Shown: in pieces, positions 52,807 through 61,283 of the stretch
Position numbering within the stretch: the first letter of the stretch is position 1
Layout of the letters: each line of letters opens with the position of its first letter
DNA from: Flavobacteriaceae bacterium 3519-10
GTDB lineage: Bacteria; Bacteroidota; Bacteroidia; Flavobacteriales; Weeksellaceae
Direction of reading: 5' to 3'
Assembly (NCBI GenBank): GCA_000023725.1
Contig: CP001673.1
Location: forward strand, 1,994,342-2,058,341
Length of the DNA stretch: 64,000 bases
Notes under the pieces: model-generated
Database searches by the model: none
The model's input: only the letters and a program-made list of their open reading frames with translations
What the model was told of the DNA's origin: nothing
Program-made: the position numbers and the translations under genes

Positions 52807-53979
52807 ATGAAAAAGATTCTTTTATTAATATTATTCAGTATTTCAACCCCATTTCTAGCTCAGCAAAGCATTAATTTCGAAACCGGAACTTTCCAGGAAA
52901 TCCTCGCTAAAGCAAAGTCTCAAAAAAAACTTGTTTTTATGGATGCTTTTGCGGTGTGGTGCGGTCCCTGCAAAATGATGGAGAAAAATATATTTCCGCT
53001 TCCTGCTGTGAGAGAATATTATAATGCGAACTTCATCAATGCCCGGATCGACATGGAAAAAGGCGAAGGAATCGGTATCGCACAACGTTACGGCATCCGC
53101 TCCTACCCTTCTTACCTTATCCTAAACGGAGATGGTGAGGTGGTGAAACAAACATATGGTTACATGGGCGAGGAGCCTTTCTTAGCCTTTGCAAAACAAG
53201 CGAACGATCCTAAATTTGCGACCTCATCCAACAAAGAACTGTTCGAAAAAGGAGAGTCGGCGCCCGAATTTTTGCTGAATATGATGCAGCTGTATTCGCA
53301 AACAGATTTCGATGTTGCGCAAAAAGCATCTGAGCGGTATTTTCAGGTGAAGAAAGACCAGGCTTTAACCAAAGACGAAGTGGGATTACTGCTTTATTTC
53401 ACCAAATCTCCCGTGGATGTTAATTACAAAACTTTTGTTTCAAGAAAACCGGAGATCATCACGTTGATGTCTGAAGATATTTATAATCAGTTTGATACAA
53501 ACATCAAAATATCGAGTATCCTTGAAAATGCAATGGATAAGAAGACCGGCAGAATCAATGACGGTCAGTATTATAAGGATGCTATTCCTTTGGTTGGCGC
53601 CGCAGAAGCAGAAATCGCACTCCACCGCACGAAAGTCATCGTGTATCCAAACGCGGGATTATTTGATGAATACGAAAAAGCAGCGCTGAGCTATTACAAA
53701 AACTCCGAAAACTTTTCCCAGGACGAACTGCTGAAGGCAGCCTGGATTTTCAGTGATCATGTTACCAATATCAGTTCGCTTAAAAAAGCGCAGGAATGGG
53801 CAGAAAAATCGGTGATGCAGGCCGAAACTCCGGAAAACACATACATTCTGGCCCGACTTTACGCGAAAACCGGACAGAAAGAGAACGCAAAAATGTATGC
53901 TGAAAGCTCGAAAAATCTTGCAGAACGGCTCGGGAAGGACGCTACAGCCGCCATCCAACTTCTCGGAACATTAAAATAA
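52807..53979 (+). CDS. Secreted thioredoxin-fold protein
   Basis: A 390-residue exported protein with a signal peptide (about 1-19, ending FLAQ). The thioredoxin domain (about 22-135) carries FAVWCGPCKMMEKNIF (active CGPC at 52-55) and the cis-Pro loop IRSYPSY. The long C-terminal helical part (about 140-390) resembles tetratricopeptide-type repeats, for example YILARLYAKTGQKENAKMYAES. It probably acts as a periplasmic thiol oxidoreductase with a protein-interaction tail, and its partners are unknown. The start is set at 52807, since the only upstream candidate falls inside the promoter box. Twelve bases separate it from the DUF3575 gene. Confidence 0.85.
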   Translation: MKKILLLILFSISTPFLAQQSINFETGTFQEILAKAKSQKKLVFMDAFAVWCGPCKMMEKNIFPLPAVREYYNANFINARIDMEKGEGIGIAQRYGIRSYPSYLILNGDGEVVKQTYGYMGEEPFLAFAKQANDPKFATSSNKELFEKGESAPEFLLNMMQLYSQTDFDVAQKASERYFQVKKDQALTKDEVGLLLYFTKSPVDVNYKTFVSRKPEIITLMSEDIYNQFDTNIKISSILENAMDKKTGRINDGQYYKDAIPLVGAAEAEIALHRTKVIVYPNAGLFDEYEKAALSYYKNSENFSQDELLKAAWIFSDHVTNISSLKKAQEWAEKSVMQAETPENTYILARLYAKTGQKENAKMYAESSKNLAERLGKDATAAIQLLGTLK

Positions 53980-53991
53980 ACCAAAGCCACA

Positions 53992-54621
53992 TTGAAAAAA
54001 ATACTATTTGCATTGGCCATCGCTGTCGGAAGCATGGCAAACGCGCAATTACAGGATTCTACCCATCAGAAACAACTCTACGTAAAAGCCAACACGCTTT
54101 TTCTCCCTGTAGGAGTTCTTAACGCAGGTCTCGAATACCAGGTAAGCAAAAAAATGACGGTGCAGGCAGACGTATTTATCTCGCCATGGAAATCTTTTAT
54201 GGGAAAATATGCGCAAATGTATATGTTGGGCTTTGACGGAAGATATTATTTTAATGAAGCATTTAAACATTTTTACGTAGGCGCAAATATCTCTGCTGCT
54301 CGCTATAAAATGCAGAAATATAATTACTGGAGTGACGGACCGTACCAATACCAAGAAAATTCGCCCATTTACGTCACCTCAGATCTCTACCAGGACGGAT
54401 ACGCTTTATTTCTTGGGGCGACGGTCGGTTATCAATGGCAACTCAGTGAAAACTGGAACCTCGATCTTTATGTAGGCGCCGGCACTGCGCAAAGCATGTA
54501 TAGAGGATACCACAAAACTCTGGGTGTAAGGTATGATACAGATCCCAACCGAGATTACAACCTAAGCGGCGAACTGGTACCTTACCGAGGCGGGCTCATG
54601 ATTTCCTATAAATTAAAGTAA
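53992..54621 (+). CDS. DUF3575 family outer-membrane protein
   Basis: A 209-residue secreted beta-barrel-like protein. The signal peptide (KKILFALAIAVGSMANAQ) begins at a TTG codon, with an in-frame stop five codons upstream, so TTG is the only reasonable start. The segment LYVKANTLFLPVGVLNAGLEY followed by aromatic strands (DGRYYF, HFYVGANIS, GATVGYQW, LYVGAGTAQS) and the final GGLMISYKLK match DUF3575, a Bacteroidota family of outer-membrane proteins of unknown role. It lies between the thioredoxin-fold gene and a small membrane protein gene, 1 base from the latter. Confidence 0.8.
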   Translation: MKKILFALAIAVGSMANAQLQDSTHQKQLYVKANTLFLPVGVLNAGLEYQVSKKMTVQADVFISPWKSFMGKYAQMYMLGFDGRYYFNEAFKHFYVGANISAARYKMQKYNYWSDGPYQYQENSPIYVTSDLYQDGYALFLGATVGYQWQLSENWNLDLYVGAGTAQSMYRGYHKTLGVRYDTDPNRDYNLSGELVPYRGGLMISYKLK

Positions 54622-54622
54622 A

Positions 54623-54826
54623 ATGAATATCAGAAGTACCAAATATTACATAGTGGCCGCCCTTACGTTCATTATTTTATTTTTGATGAATTACATCGGC
54701 AACGATCTTCCGGACCGGCTGGAGCGCGCACTGATGACGGCAGTTGCAGGAGTTATCGGTCTCACGATCGGTATGTGGTTTGTGTACCGCAACGCAAAAG
54801 ACGATACCCATCACGATTTCGACTGA
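54623..54826 (+). CDS. Small two-helix membrane protein
   Basis: A 67-residue protein with two hydrophobic segments (about 8-25 and 38-58) and a charged C-terminal tail KDDTHHDFD. The ATG follows the DUF3575 stop by one base, which supports it as a real, coupled gene. I do not recognise a family. Confidence 0.6.
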   Translation: MNIRSTKYYIVAALTFIILFLMNYIGNDLPDRLERALMTAVAGVIGLTIGMWFVYRNAKDDTHHDFD

Positions 54827-54850
54827 AAATTTACAAGTTGTTGGCCGGAC

Positions 54851-54889
54851 ATTTCGTCTCGCCTAGCGGACGAAACTGCAATCTTTTTT
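54851..54889 (+). terminator. Probable terminator of the thioredoxin-DUF3575 operon
   Basis: Stem TTTCGTC (54852-54858) / GACGAAA (54869-54875), then ctgcaatc and a run of six T residues. The T run is offset from the stem, so this is only a fair terminator. Confidence 0.5.
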
Positions 54890-54918
54890 GGTAGCTTCGA
54901 GAGCCTCAGCCACCAAAA
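54886..54918. repeat. REP-like imperfect palindrome
   Basis: Outer stem TTTTGGT (54886-54892) / ACCAAAA (54912-54918) with inner stems GCT/AGC and GAG/CTC. The core resembles the dispersed extragenic palindromes with a CTTCGAGAGCCTCAGCC-type core seen in many bacterial genomes. It is the only copy in the window. Confidence 0.5.
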
Positions 54919-55085
54919 CAGGATATACGCTGCGATCGCGGCCGCAATCCATCCAAAACAATTACGGCACTTTTACAAAGACAAAATCAAACTCCAAGAC
55001 AAATTATACTGTTACTTTTAGACTGCCGACTTCCAACTGCCTATTTTTTCCTCTTCTCCCGCAATTCCGTTAAACTCATAATCAA

Positions 55086-55093
55086 TATCTTTG
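55086..55093 (+). promoter_or_regulatory. -7 box TATCTTTG at the dihydrouridine synthase gene
   Basis: A perfect TAnnTTTG element only four bases (cacc) before the ATG at 55098, implying initiation at the start codon. Confidence 0.5.
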
Positions 55094-55097
55094 CACC

Positions 55098-56096
55098 ATG
55101 ATAAAAATCGGGAATATTGAACTTCCGGAATTTCCGCTTCTTCTCGCTCCCATGGAAGATGTTTCGGATCCACCCTTTCGCCGTCTGTGCAAAATGCACG
55201 GGGCAGACTTAATGTACTCAGAATTTATTTCATCCGAAGGCCTCATTCGCGACGCGATGAAAAGCCGCAAGAAACTCGATATATTCGATTACGAAAGACC
55301 AGTCGGCATTCAGATTTTCGGGGGTGACGAAGAAGCAATGGCACTTTCAGCAAAAATTGTGGAAGCCGTTGAACCGGATATTGTAGACATTAATTTTGGT
55401 TGCCCCGTAAAGAAAGTAGTCTGTAAAGGTGCGGGTGCGGGCGTTTTGAAAGACATTGATCTAATGATCCGCCTCACAAAAGCGGTGGTGAGTTCTACGC
55501 ATCTGCCCGTAACCGTGAAAACCCGTCTCGGCTGGGACACCGAAGGAATCAATATCATGGAAGTTGCGGAACGTTTGCAGGAAGTGGGCGTAAAAGCTTT
55601 AACGATTCACGCACGTACCCGCGCGCAGATGTACAAAGGTGAAGCGGACTGGAATTACATTCACGCCGTGAAAAACAATCCTAATATCGAGATTCCGATT
55701 TTTGGGAACGGTGATGTAGATTCGCCTGAAAAAGCACTGGAATACAAACAGAAATACGATTGCGACGGCATTATGATAGGTCGCGGCGCGATTGGTTACC
55801 CCTGGATATTCAATGAAGTGAAGCACTTTTTTGCAACCGGTGAAAAATTACCCGAACCAACGATCTCGCAAAGACTCGAAGCCGTTCGGCAACACGCGGA
55901 ATGGAGCATGGAATGGAAAGGCGAACGCTTAGGACTGATTGAAATGCGGCAGCATTACAGCAATTATTTCCGTGGGATCCCACATTTTAAAGATTTCAGA
56001 AGGAAATTTCTCGAAGTATTCACTTTGGACGAAATGGACGAAGTGATTGCGGAAGCTGATGATTTCTACAAAGAATTTCAGTTCCAAACGCAATAA
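55098..56096 (+). CDS. dusB: tRNA-dihydrouridine synthase (DusB-like)
   Basis: Reduces specific uridines in the tRNA D loop using FMN and NADPH. The 332-residue protein has LLAPMEDVSDPPFRRLC (FMN barrel start, about 14-30), DINFGCPVKKVVCKGAGAGVLKD with the catalytic Cys (about 100), TVKTRLGWD, IHARTRAQMYKGEADW and GNGDVDSPEKAL. The GCPVKKV pattern favours DusB. A very short spacing from the -7 box suggests a leaderless mRNA. It is followed 23 bases on by a glyoxalase-family gene. Confidence 0.93.
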   Translation: MIKIGNIELPEFPLLLAPMEDVSDPPFRRLCKMHGADLMYSEFISSEGLIRDAMKSRKKLDIFDYERPVGIQIFGGDEEAMALSAKIVEAVEPDIVDINFGCPVKKVVCKGAGAGVLKDIDLMIRLTKAVVSSTHLPVTVKTRLGWDTEGINIMEVAERLQEVGVKALTIHARTRAQMYKGEADWNYIHAVKNNPNIEIPIFGNGDVDSPEKALEYKQKYDCDGIMIGRGAIGYPWIFNEVKHFFATGEKLPEPTISQRLEAVRQHAEWSMEWKGERLGLIEMRQHYSNYFRGIPHFKDFRRKFLEVFTLDEMDEVIAEADDFYKEFQFQTQ

Positions 56097-56119
56097 AATG
56101 AAGCTTTAATTATTCACTT

Positions 56120-56476
56120 ATGCTGACCAACATTCATCCAAAACTTCCGATGCGCAGTAAAGAAGCTACAACAAAATATTATGTCGGTTTATTGGGATTT
56201 AAAGAGACGGACAATCAGGATTTTGATGGATATCTGATGCTAAAAAAAGACGGTATAGAAATTCATTTTTTTCAGTTTAAAGAACTGGTGCCTTCCGAAA
56301 ATTATGGGCAGGTTTATATCCGTACCGATGATATTGAAAGTCTGTATCAAACTTTTTTAGACCGCGGAGTCAGCATTCATCCGAACGGACCTTTGCAGAT
56401 TAAACCGTGGGGACAAAAAGAATTCTCGCTGCTCGATCCAGATAACAACCTGCTGACTTTCGGGCAAAGCTGCTGA
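56120..56476 (+). CDS. Glyoxalase/bleomycin-resistance family protein (VOC)
   Basis: A 118-residue vicinal-oxygen-chelate protein with the two beta-alpha-beta-beta-beta repeats. NIHPKLPMRSKEATTKYYVGLLGF forms the first (split here by motif) and EFSLLDPDNNLLTFGQ the C-terminal signature common to bleomycin-binding homologues. Metal ligands are incomplete, so it may bind rather than transform its ligand. The substrate is unknown. Confidence 0.82.
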   Translation: MLTNIHPKLPMRSKEATTKYYVGLLGFKETDNQDFDGYLMLKKDGIEIHFFQFKELVPSENYGQVYIRTDDIESLYQTFLDRGVSIHPNGPLQIKPWGQKEFSLLDPDNNLLTFGQSC

Positions 56477-56668
56477 AACTTAATTGGGGCTACCAAACTC
56501 CATTTTTCAGCATTCACCCTAGCCCTGATTGCAGCGGCATCCTTTTTTGACGAGGAACGAGGAGAAAAAGATACAGCGGAAAGCAGGTTCCCGGCTCCCA
56601 AACCAAATCATAAAGCATTCCGTAACTTTAAATGCAATTTGCAGACTTATACCTAAATCTATTTTTTG

Positions 56669-57577
56669 ATGCTTAAAGCAGAAAATGTTACCAAAACCTA
56701 CAATGCCGGCAAAAAACTGGCTCTCGAAAACTTCTCTATTGATGTTCCCGAAGCCAGCATTTATGGGCTTCTTGGCCCGAACGGAGCCGGGAAAACCACG
56801 TTCATAAGGATTATCAACCAGATTACGCAGGCCGATTCCGGAAATGTCTTCATCAATAACCAAAAACTCAATCCAGAACACATCCGGCAGATCGGTTATA
56901 TGCCGGAAGAGCGCGGACTTTACAAAAATATGTCGGTTGGCGACCAGCTGCTTTATTTTGGTGAGCTGAAAGGCATGAGCAAAAACGATGCGCTGAGCGA
57001 AGCAAAATACTGGTTCGAGCAACTGCAGATCGACCAGTGGTGGAAGAAGAAACTCAGCGAACTTTCGAAAGGTATGGCGCAGAAAATACAGTTTGTGGTC
57101 ACGGTACTTCACCGCCCGAAACTGCTGATACTCGATGAGCCCTTCTCGGGTTTCGATCCGGTGAATGCAAATCTGATTAAAGACCAGATCCTGAATTTAA
57201 AGAAAAACGGAACTACAATTATCCTGTCGACACATCGCATGGAAAGTGTTGAGGAAATGTGCGATTATGTTGCGCTGATCGATCATGCAAAGAAAGTTCT
57301 CGACGGAAAAGTGTTTGATGTGCGCGAGAAATTCAAGAAAAACATTTTTGGCGTCACGCTGTCTGATGTGGATTCTGAACAGTTTGAAAGTTTTAAAAAC
57401 CGCTTTGCGATCGAAAATTATTCAGGTGAAAATCAACTTATTTCATTCGACTTAAAAAACGACAGCGACCAGAATCTTATGCTTAACGAACTGATGAAAG
57501 TGGGGAAAATCCGCTCGTTTGACGAGAAAATCCCAAGCATGAATGAAGTGTTTATCAACGCGGTGGCGAAGTCATGA
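56669..57577 (+). CDS. ABC transporter ATP-binding protein (NatA-like)
   Basis: A 302-residue ABC ATPase with Walker A GPNGAGKT (about 38-45), a Q-loop near PEERGLYKNMSV, the signature ELSKGMAQK (variant of LSGGQ), Walker B LLILDEPFSGFD and the H-loop STHRME. A C-terminal DUF4162-like extension (about 220-302) is typical of NatA-type exporters. The ATG at 56669 is used. A TTG one codon earlier is not needed. It pairs with the permease 85 bases downstream. Confidence 0.93.
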   Translation: MLKAENVTKTYNAGKKLALENFSIDVPEASIYGLLGPNGAGKTTFIRIINQITQADSGNVFINNQKLNPEHIRQIGYMPEERGLYKNMSVGDQLLYFGELKGMSKNDALSEAKYWFEQLQIDQWWKKKLSELSKGMAQKIQFVVTVLHRPKLLILDEPFSGFDPVNANLIKDQILNLKKNGTTIILSTHRMESVEEMCDYVALIDHAKKVLDGKVFDVREKFKKNIFGVTLSDVDSEQFESFKNRFAIENYSGENQLISFDLKNDSDQNLMLNELMKVGKIRSFDEKIPSMNEVFINAVAKS

Positions 57578-57610
57578 GTAATGAGTGATGAGTAATTGGT
57601 GATGAGTAAT
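57574..57610 (+). repeat. Short degenerate tandem repeat between the ABC genes
   Basis: Units of the type TGATGAGTAAT recur three times from the stop codon of the ATPase gene onward. It is a simple repeat that stretches the spacer within an otherwise compact gene pair. Confidence 0.55.
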
Positions 57611-57662
57611 ACTTGTGCCGTTATATAGTCCGTTTTTTAACAATATGCAGCTTTAATTTAAT

Positions 57663-58979
57663 ATGAAAAATATATTTCTGATTACCAAACGCGAGTATCT
57701 CACGCAGGTAAAGAAAAAATCTTTTATTGTGCTTACGCTTCTCGCGCCCGTCCTGATGATAGGTTTCGGCGTGCTGATCGCGTTTATGTTCAAGGCGAAT
57801 GAAAGTTCAAGCACCTTCAACGTCATTGATAAAAGCGGAATTTTCGTTGGAAAACTCGAAAGTGATGAGTCGGTGAAATATGTTTTTGTGCCTCAGGAAA
57901 ACGAAAGAGCGCTGACCTCGACCCTTAAAGATATGTCGGGAATTGAAGGGCTTTTAATTATTCCTGAACTTAAAAACGGCAATTTCGCCGAACTTGAAAA
58001 GAATTCTAAGTTACTGATTAACAAAAAGATTGGTTTTGATACCAAGCAGAGCGTCGCCGAGGATCTCTCCAAAGTTATACGCCAGGAAAAAATAAAAACG
58101 CTCAACATTTCTGAAGATCAGATTATAAGTCTCGACAAAAATTTCTCGCTGAACACCCAGAATGTCGTGGACGACAAACAATCGGATTCTGACCTTGATT
58201 TTGGCGTAAAATCGGGTTTGAGTTTAGTGCTGATGTACGCGGTTTTCATGTTCATCATTATTTACGGCGTCCGCGTGATGCGCAGCGTTTTAGAGGAAAA
58301 AAACAACCGCGTGGTGGAAATTATCATCTCATCGGTTAAACCTTTCGAACTGATGATGGGCAAAATTCTGGGCGTGACGTTGGTGGCGCTCACGCAGTTC
58401 AGCGTTTGGATCACGATGTCGGTTGCGGGCGCGATCTTTCTGAATACAGGCTTTTCGGCGATGCAGGATCAGATTTCGGGCAGCGGAGAATCGGCAGAAA
58501 TGATTCAGAAATTTGATCTGAGAAATACGGCGTCCGAAATCTCAGGAATTCTTTTGGATATGAATTTCGCGCTCGTCATCTTCGTGTTTATCGTGTTCTT
58601 TTTACTCGGTTATATATTTTACAGCTCGATGTATGCGGCCATCGGTTCGGCGGTGGACAACGAGACCGAAACGCAGCAGTTTACGCTGTTTGCCATTATT
58701 CCGCTGATGATTGGCATGTACGGAAGTTTCACGATTATGAACAATCCGGAAGGGCCGCTGGGTTTCTGGCTATCGATGATTCCGTTTACGTCGCCGGTGG
58801 CGATGATTGCGCGGATTCCGTTTGGCGTTCCGGCTTGGCAGATTGCGCTTTCGATGTTTCTGCTGCTGATTTCTACCTTTTTAATGATTTATATCGCATC
58901 AAAAATTTATCGCGTAGGAATTCTGATGTACGGGAATAAAGCGAGCGCGAAGGAGATTTGGAAGTGGATGAGGAGTTAA
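57663..58979 (+). CDS. ABC-2 type permease (NatB-like)
   Basis: A 438-residue membrane subunit. TM1 (about 20-42) is followed by a large extracytoplasmic domain (about 45-180), then five or six helices (about 187-430). EEKNNRVVEIIISSVKPFELMMGKILG is the conserved coupling segment of the NatB/YhaP group of ABC-2 exporters. With the ATPase encoded upstream it would form an efflux system, possibly for Na+ or an antimicrobial or lipid substrate, but the substrate is not known. A bidirectional terminator follows. Confidence 0.9.
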   Translation: MKNIFLITKREYLTQVKKKSFIVLTLLAPVLMIGFGVLIAFMFKANESSSTFNVIDKSGIFVGKLESDESVKYVFVPQENERALTSTLKDMSGIEGLLIIPELKNGNFAELEKNSKLLINKKIGFDTKQSVAEDLSKVIRQEKIKTLNISEDQIISLDKNFSLNTQNVVDDKQSDSDLDFGVKSGLSLVLMYAVFMFIIIYGVRVMRSVLEEKNNRVVEIIISSVKPFELMMGKILGVTLVALTQFSVWITMSVAGAIFLNTGFSAMQDQISGSGESAEMIQKFDLRNTASEISGILLDMNFALVIFVFIVFFLLGYIFYSSMYAAIGSAVDNETETQQFTLFAIIPLMIGMYGSFTIMNNPEGPLGFWLSMIPFTSPVAMIARIPFGVPAWQIALSMFLLLISTFLMIYIASKIYRVGILMYGNKASAKEIWKWMRS

Positions 58980-59027
58980 AGAAGTTTGAGGACGACCTTA
59001 TTAAAGTTTGATAAAATATAAGCAATA

Positions 59028-59059
59028 AAAATCCCATCAATTTAATTTGATGGGATTTT
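59028..59059. terminator. Bidirectional terminator between ABC permease and beta-barrel gene
   Basis: Near-perfect stem AAAATCCCATCAA / TTGATGGGATTTT (13 bp, 6-base loop) between two convergent genes ending at 58979 and 59077. Confidence 0.9.
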
Positions 59060-59076
59060 GTATTTAGTTAAGTTCG

Positions 59077-59739
59077 TTATTGAAAAATATAACTCAGTCC
59101 AAGGCTGAAAACCTGTTCAGATTTTTTCTTGGCAATATTCGGATCGCTGCCGTCCTCGCTCATCAGACCTTTGTAGGTATTGCTTAAGCCGAGATCATAA
59201 CGTCCGGTGATTTCGAGCTGACGTTTGTACGAAAACCCAAGACCAAGACCTACCGCGAAATTAAATGAAGAGGCTTTGCCCTGAACGCCGGTTTCGGGAT
59301 CGCCTTCTTCGGTGTAGCGCAGCGGTGCGTTTTTAATGTTCTGACTCATCAGGAAATTAAATTTCGGGCCTGCCATTGCAAAAAATTCCGATTCTGATTC
59401 GGAGAAATATCCTTTGAAGTACACCGGAATGCTGATGTAGTTATTTGCATACACCGCATCGTAGCCTTCAAATTCTTTCGCTTCCTTATCCTTTCCCGAT
59501 TCGCCTGCGCCCAGATATTCAACACCGAGCTGCAGATAAAACTGGTCGTTGCTGTCTACGGGTATTAAAGCCAAAAAACCGCCAAACCCCGAATAAATGG
59601 GACCGGACGGATTATGGGCATTCGTAACGCGCGACATTGTAGCGCCGCCGGTAATACCGAACCGCGTACTGCTAAGGTCAATTTGCGCCGCCAACAAAGC
59701 CGCGGCGCAAAGTGCCGAACTGGTTAATAATTTTTTCAT
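59077..59739 (-). CDS. Outer-membrane beta-barrel protein (PorT/OmpA-barrel-like)
   Basis: A 220-residue secreted protein with a signal peptide (ends LLAAQ), then FGITGGATMSRV, FYLQLGVEYLG, ISIPVYFKGY, FFAMAGPKFNFLMS, FNFAVGLGLGFSY and a terminal FSLGLSYIFQ. This is the strand pattern of the small PorT-type barrels abundant in Flavobacteria. The function is unknown. It is convergent with the ABC permease and lies 19 bases downstream of sucD on the same strand. Confidence 0.85.
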   Translation of the reverse strand: MKKLLTSSALCAAALLAAQIDLSSTRFGITGGATMSRVTNAHNPSGPIYSGFGGFLALIPVDSNDQFYLQLGVEYLGAGESGKDKEAKEFEGYDAVYANNYISIPVYFKGYFSESESEFFAMAGPKFNFLMSQNIKNAPLRYTEEGDPETGVQGKASSFNFAVGLGLGFSYKRQLEITGRYDLGLSNTYKGLMSEDGSDPNIAKKKSEQVFSLGLSYIFQ

Positions 59740-59758
59740 ATTTGTGTTTGTGTGTTTT

Positions 59759-60631
59759 CTAGCCTAAAACTTTGGCAACGGTAGCGCCGATCTCCGCAGG
59801 TGAATCCACCACGTTGATACCGTTCTCGCTCATAATTGCCATTTTAGCCTGTGCTGTATCTTCATCGCCACCAACAATAGCGCCTGCGTGGCCCATTGTG
59901 CGCCCTTTTGGAGCAGTCTGTCCTGCGATGAAACCTACTACCGGTTTGGTAGAACCGCTTTCTTTGTACCATCTTGCTGCTTCAGCTTCGAGGTTACCGC
60001 CAATTTCACCAATCATAACAACCGCATCGGTTTCAGGATCGTTAATGAATAATTCTAACGCTTCTTTTGTTGTGGTTCCGATGATTGGGTCGCCACCGAT
60101 TCCGATTGCTGTAGAAACGCCGTAGCCTGCTTTCACAACCTGATCTGCAGCTTCATAGGTTAAAGTTCCGGATTTTGAAACGATACCAACTCTACCTTTT
60201 TTAAATACAAAACCTGGCATAATACCGATTTTGGCTTCATCAGAAGTAATGATTCCAGGGCAATTCGGCCCGATCAAACGGGTTTCTCTGTCAGCGATAT
60301 AGGCTTTTACTTTCACCATATCTTCAACCGGAATACCTTCAGTAATACAAACGATTACCTTGATTCCTGCATCGGCAGCTTCCATAATAGCGTCGGCAGC
60401 AAATGCGGGCGGAACGAAAATAATTGAAACATTGGCTCCGGCTTTTTCAACAGACTCCGAAACGGTATTGAAAACGGGCTTGCCTAAGTGCTCGGATCCA
60501 CCTTTACCCGGTGTTACACCTCCGATTACATTGGTTCCGTACTCGATCATCTGCTGTGCGTGGAAAGTTCCTTCGTTTCCTGTAAATCCCTGTACAACTA
60601 CTTTGGAATCTTTGTTTACTAATACTGACAT
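59759..60631 (-). CDS. sucD: Succinyl-CoA synthetase alpha subunit
   Basis: TCA-cycle enzyme converting succinyl-CoA to succinate with nucleotide triphosphate formation. The 290-residue protein has the CoA-binding [20 protein letters not shown] at the N terminus, [41 protein letters not shown] and the phosphohistidine region GHAGAIVGG with the active His near 247. The beta subunit gene is not adjacent in this window. It has its own -7 box at 60669-60676. Confidence 0.97.
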   Translation of the reverse strand: MSVLVNKDSKVVVQGFTGNEGTFHAQQMIEYGTNVIGGVTPGKGGSEHLGKPVFNTVSESVEKAGANVSIIFVPPAFAADAIMEAADAGIKVIVCITEGIPVEDMVKVKAYIADRETRLIGPNCPGIITSDEAKIGIMPGFVFKKGRVGIVSKSGTLTYEAADQVVKAGYGVSTAIGIGGDPIIGTTTKEALELFINDPETDAVVMIGEIGGNLEAEAARWYKESGSTKPVVGFIAGQTAPKGRTMGHAGAIVGGDEDTAQAKMAIMSENGINVVDSPAEIGATVAKVLG

Positions 60632-60668
60632 TTTATACTTTTTTATTTAATTGAATAACTTATATCTA

Positions 60669-60676
60669 CAAATTTA
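60669..60676 (-). promoter_or_regulatory. -7 box TAAATTTG of sucD
   Basis: A perfect TAnnTTTG on the minus strand, about 37 bases before the sucD ATG. No -33 TTG is seen at normal spacing. Confidence 0.45.
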
Positions 60677-60713
60677 ATGAATCTCCCGGGTTAAAAAAAA
60701 ATTACAATCCAGC

Positions 60714-61283
60714 CTATTCATTATATTTATTAAACATCTTCTGAAGACACGGGTTAGTGTTATTGAAAAAATTACAGTTGTCGATGACTTCAGCCAGCCC
60801 AGAATTATCAGAAGTGAGTTCCTTTAATTTTTTTTTGTAGTTGGTTAACATATTGAGAAATCCGTATTCGCCGTCATTTCTAATAAAGATATCGTACGAA
60901 CCCTGCGAATGATCGTAAGCATTTTCGGTAAAATCTCTGTACCATTTCATCTTTGGTCCATCCTGAACTAATTCAAATAATCCGAATTTCTCCAAAGGTC
61001 TCTGGAAAGTTCTGTTTTTACCTTTTAAATCAACAAACTCGATTTGCCTGAATTCATTAAAAAGGCGTTTTTCTCTTTTATTTATGCCGTTGATCAGCAC
61101 AATATGTTTTTGTGTAATACTATTCTCGTATAATTCGTCCTTATAAAAACTACTTTTTCTAAACAATATTTTAGATTCTGAAACGCTTCCGTCAGCAAAA
61201 ACTATTTTGGCAGGAATCCCAATTTTCTGTGACAAGGCTACAGCACAAAGAACTAATGCAAATAGTGAAAAGAATTTTTTCAT
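60714..61283 (-). CDS. Secreted protein of unknown function
   Basis: A 189-residue protein with a signal peptide (MKKFFSLFALVLCAVALSQ), then a basic beta-rich part (ILFRKSSFYKDELYENSI, GINKREKRLFNEF) and a C-terminal helical part with three Cys (NCNFFNNTNPCLQKMF). Its ATG shares one base with the stop of the lpxD-like gene upstream, so it is translationally coupled to a lipid A cluster. No family is recognised. Confidence 0.75.
   Translation of the reverse strand: MKKFFSLFALVLCAVALSQKIGIPAKIVFADGSVSESKILFRKSSFYKDELYENSITQKHIVLINGINKREKRLFNEFRQIEFVDLKGKNRTFQRPLEKFGLFELVQDGPKMKWYRDFTENAYDHSQGSYDIFIRNDGEYGFLNMLTNYKKKLKELTSDNSGLAEVIDNCNFFNNTNPCLQKMFNKYNE

Noticed and set aside
56519-57112. A 197-residue minus-strand open frame over the ABC ATPase
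   Set aside because: It overlaps the Walker A to signature region of a convincing ATPase on the other strand and shows no domain of its own.
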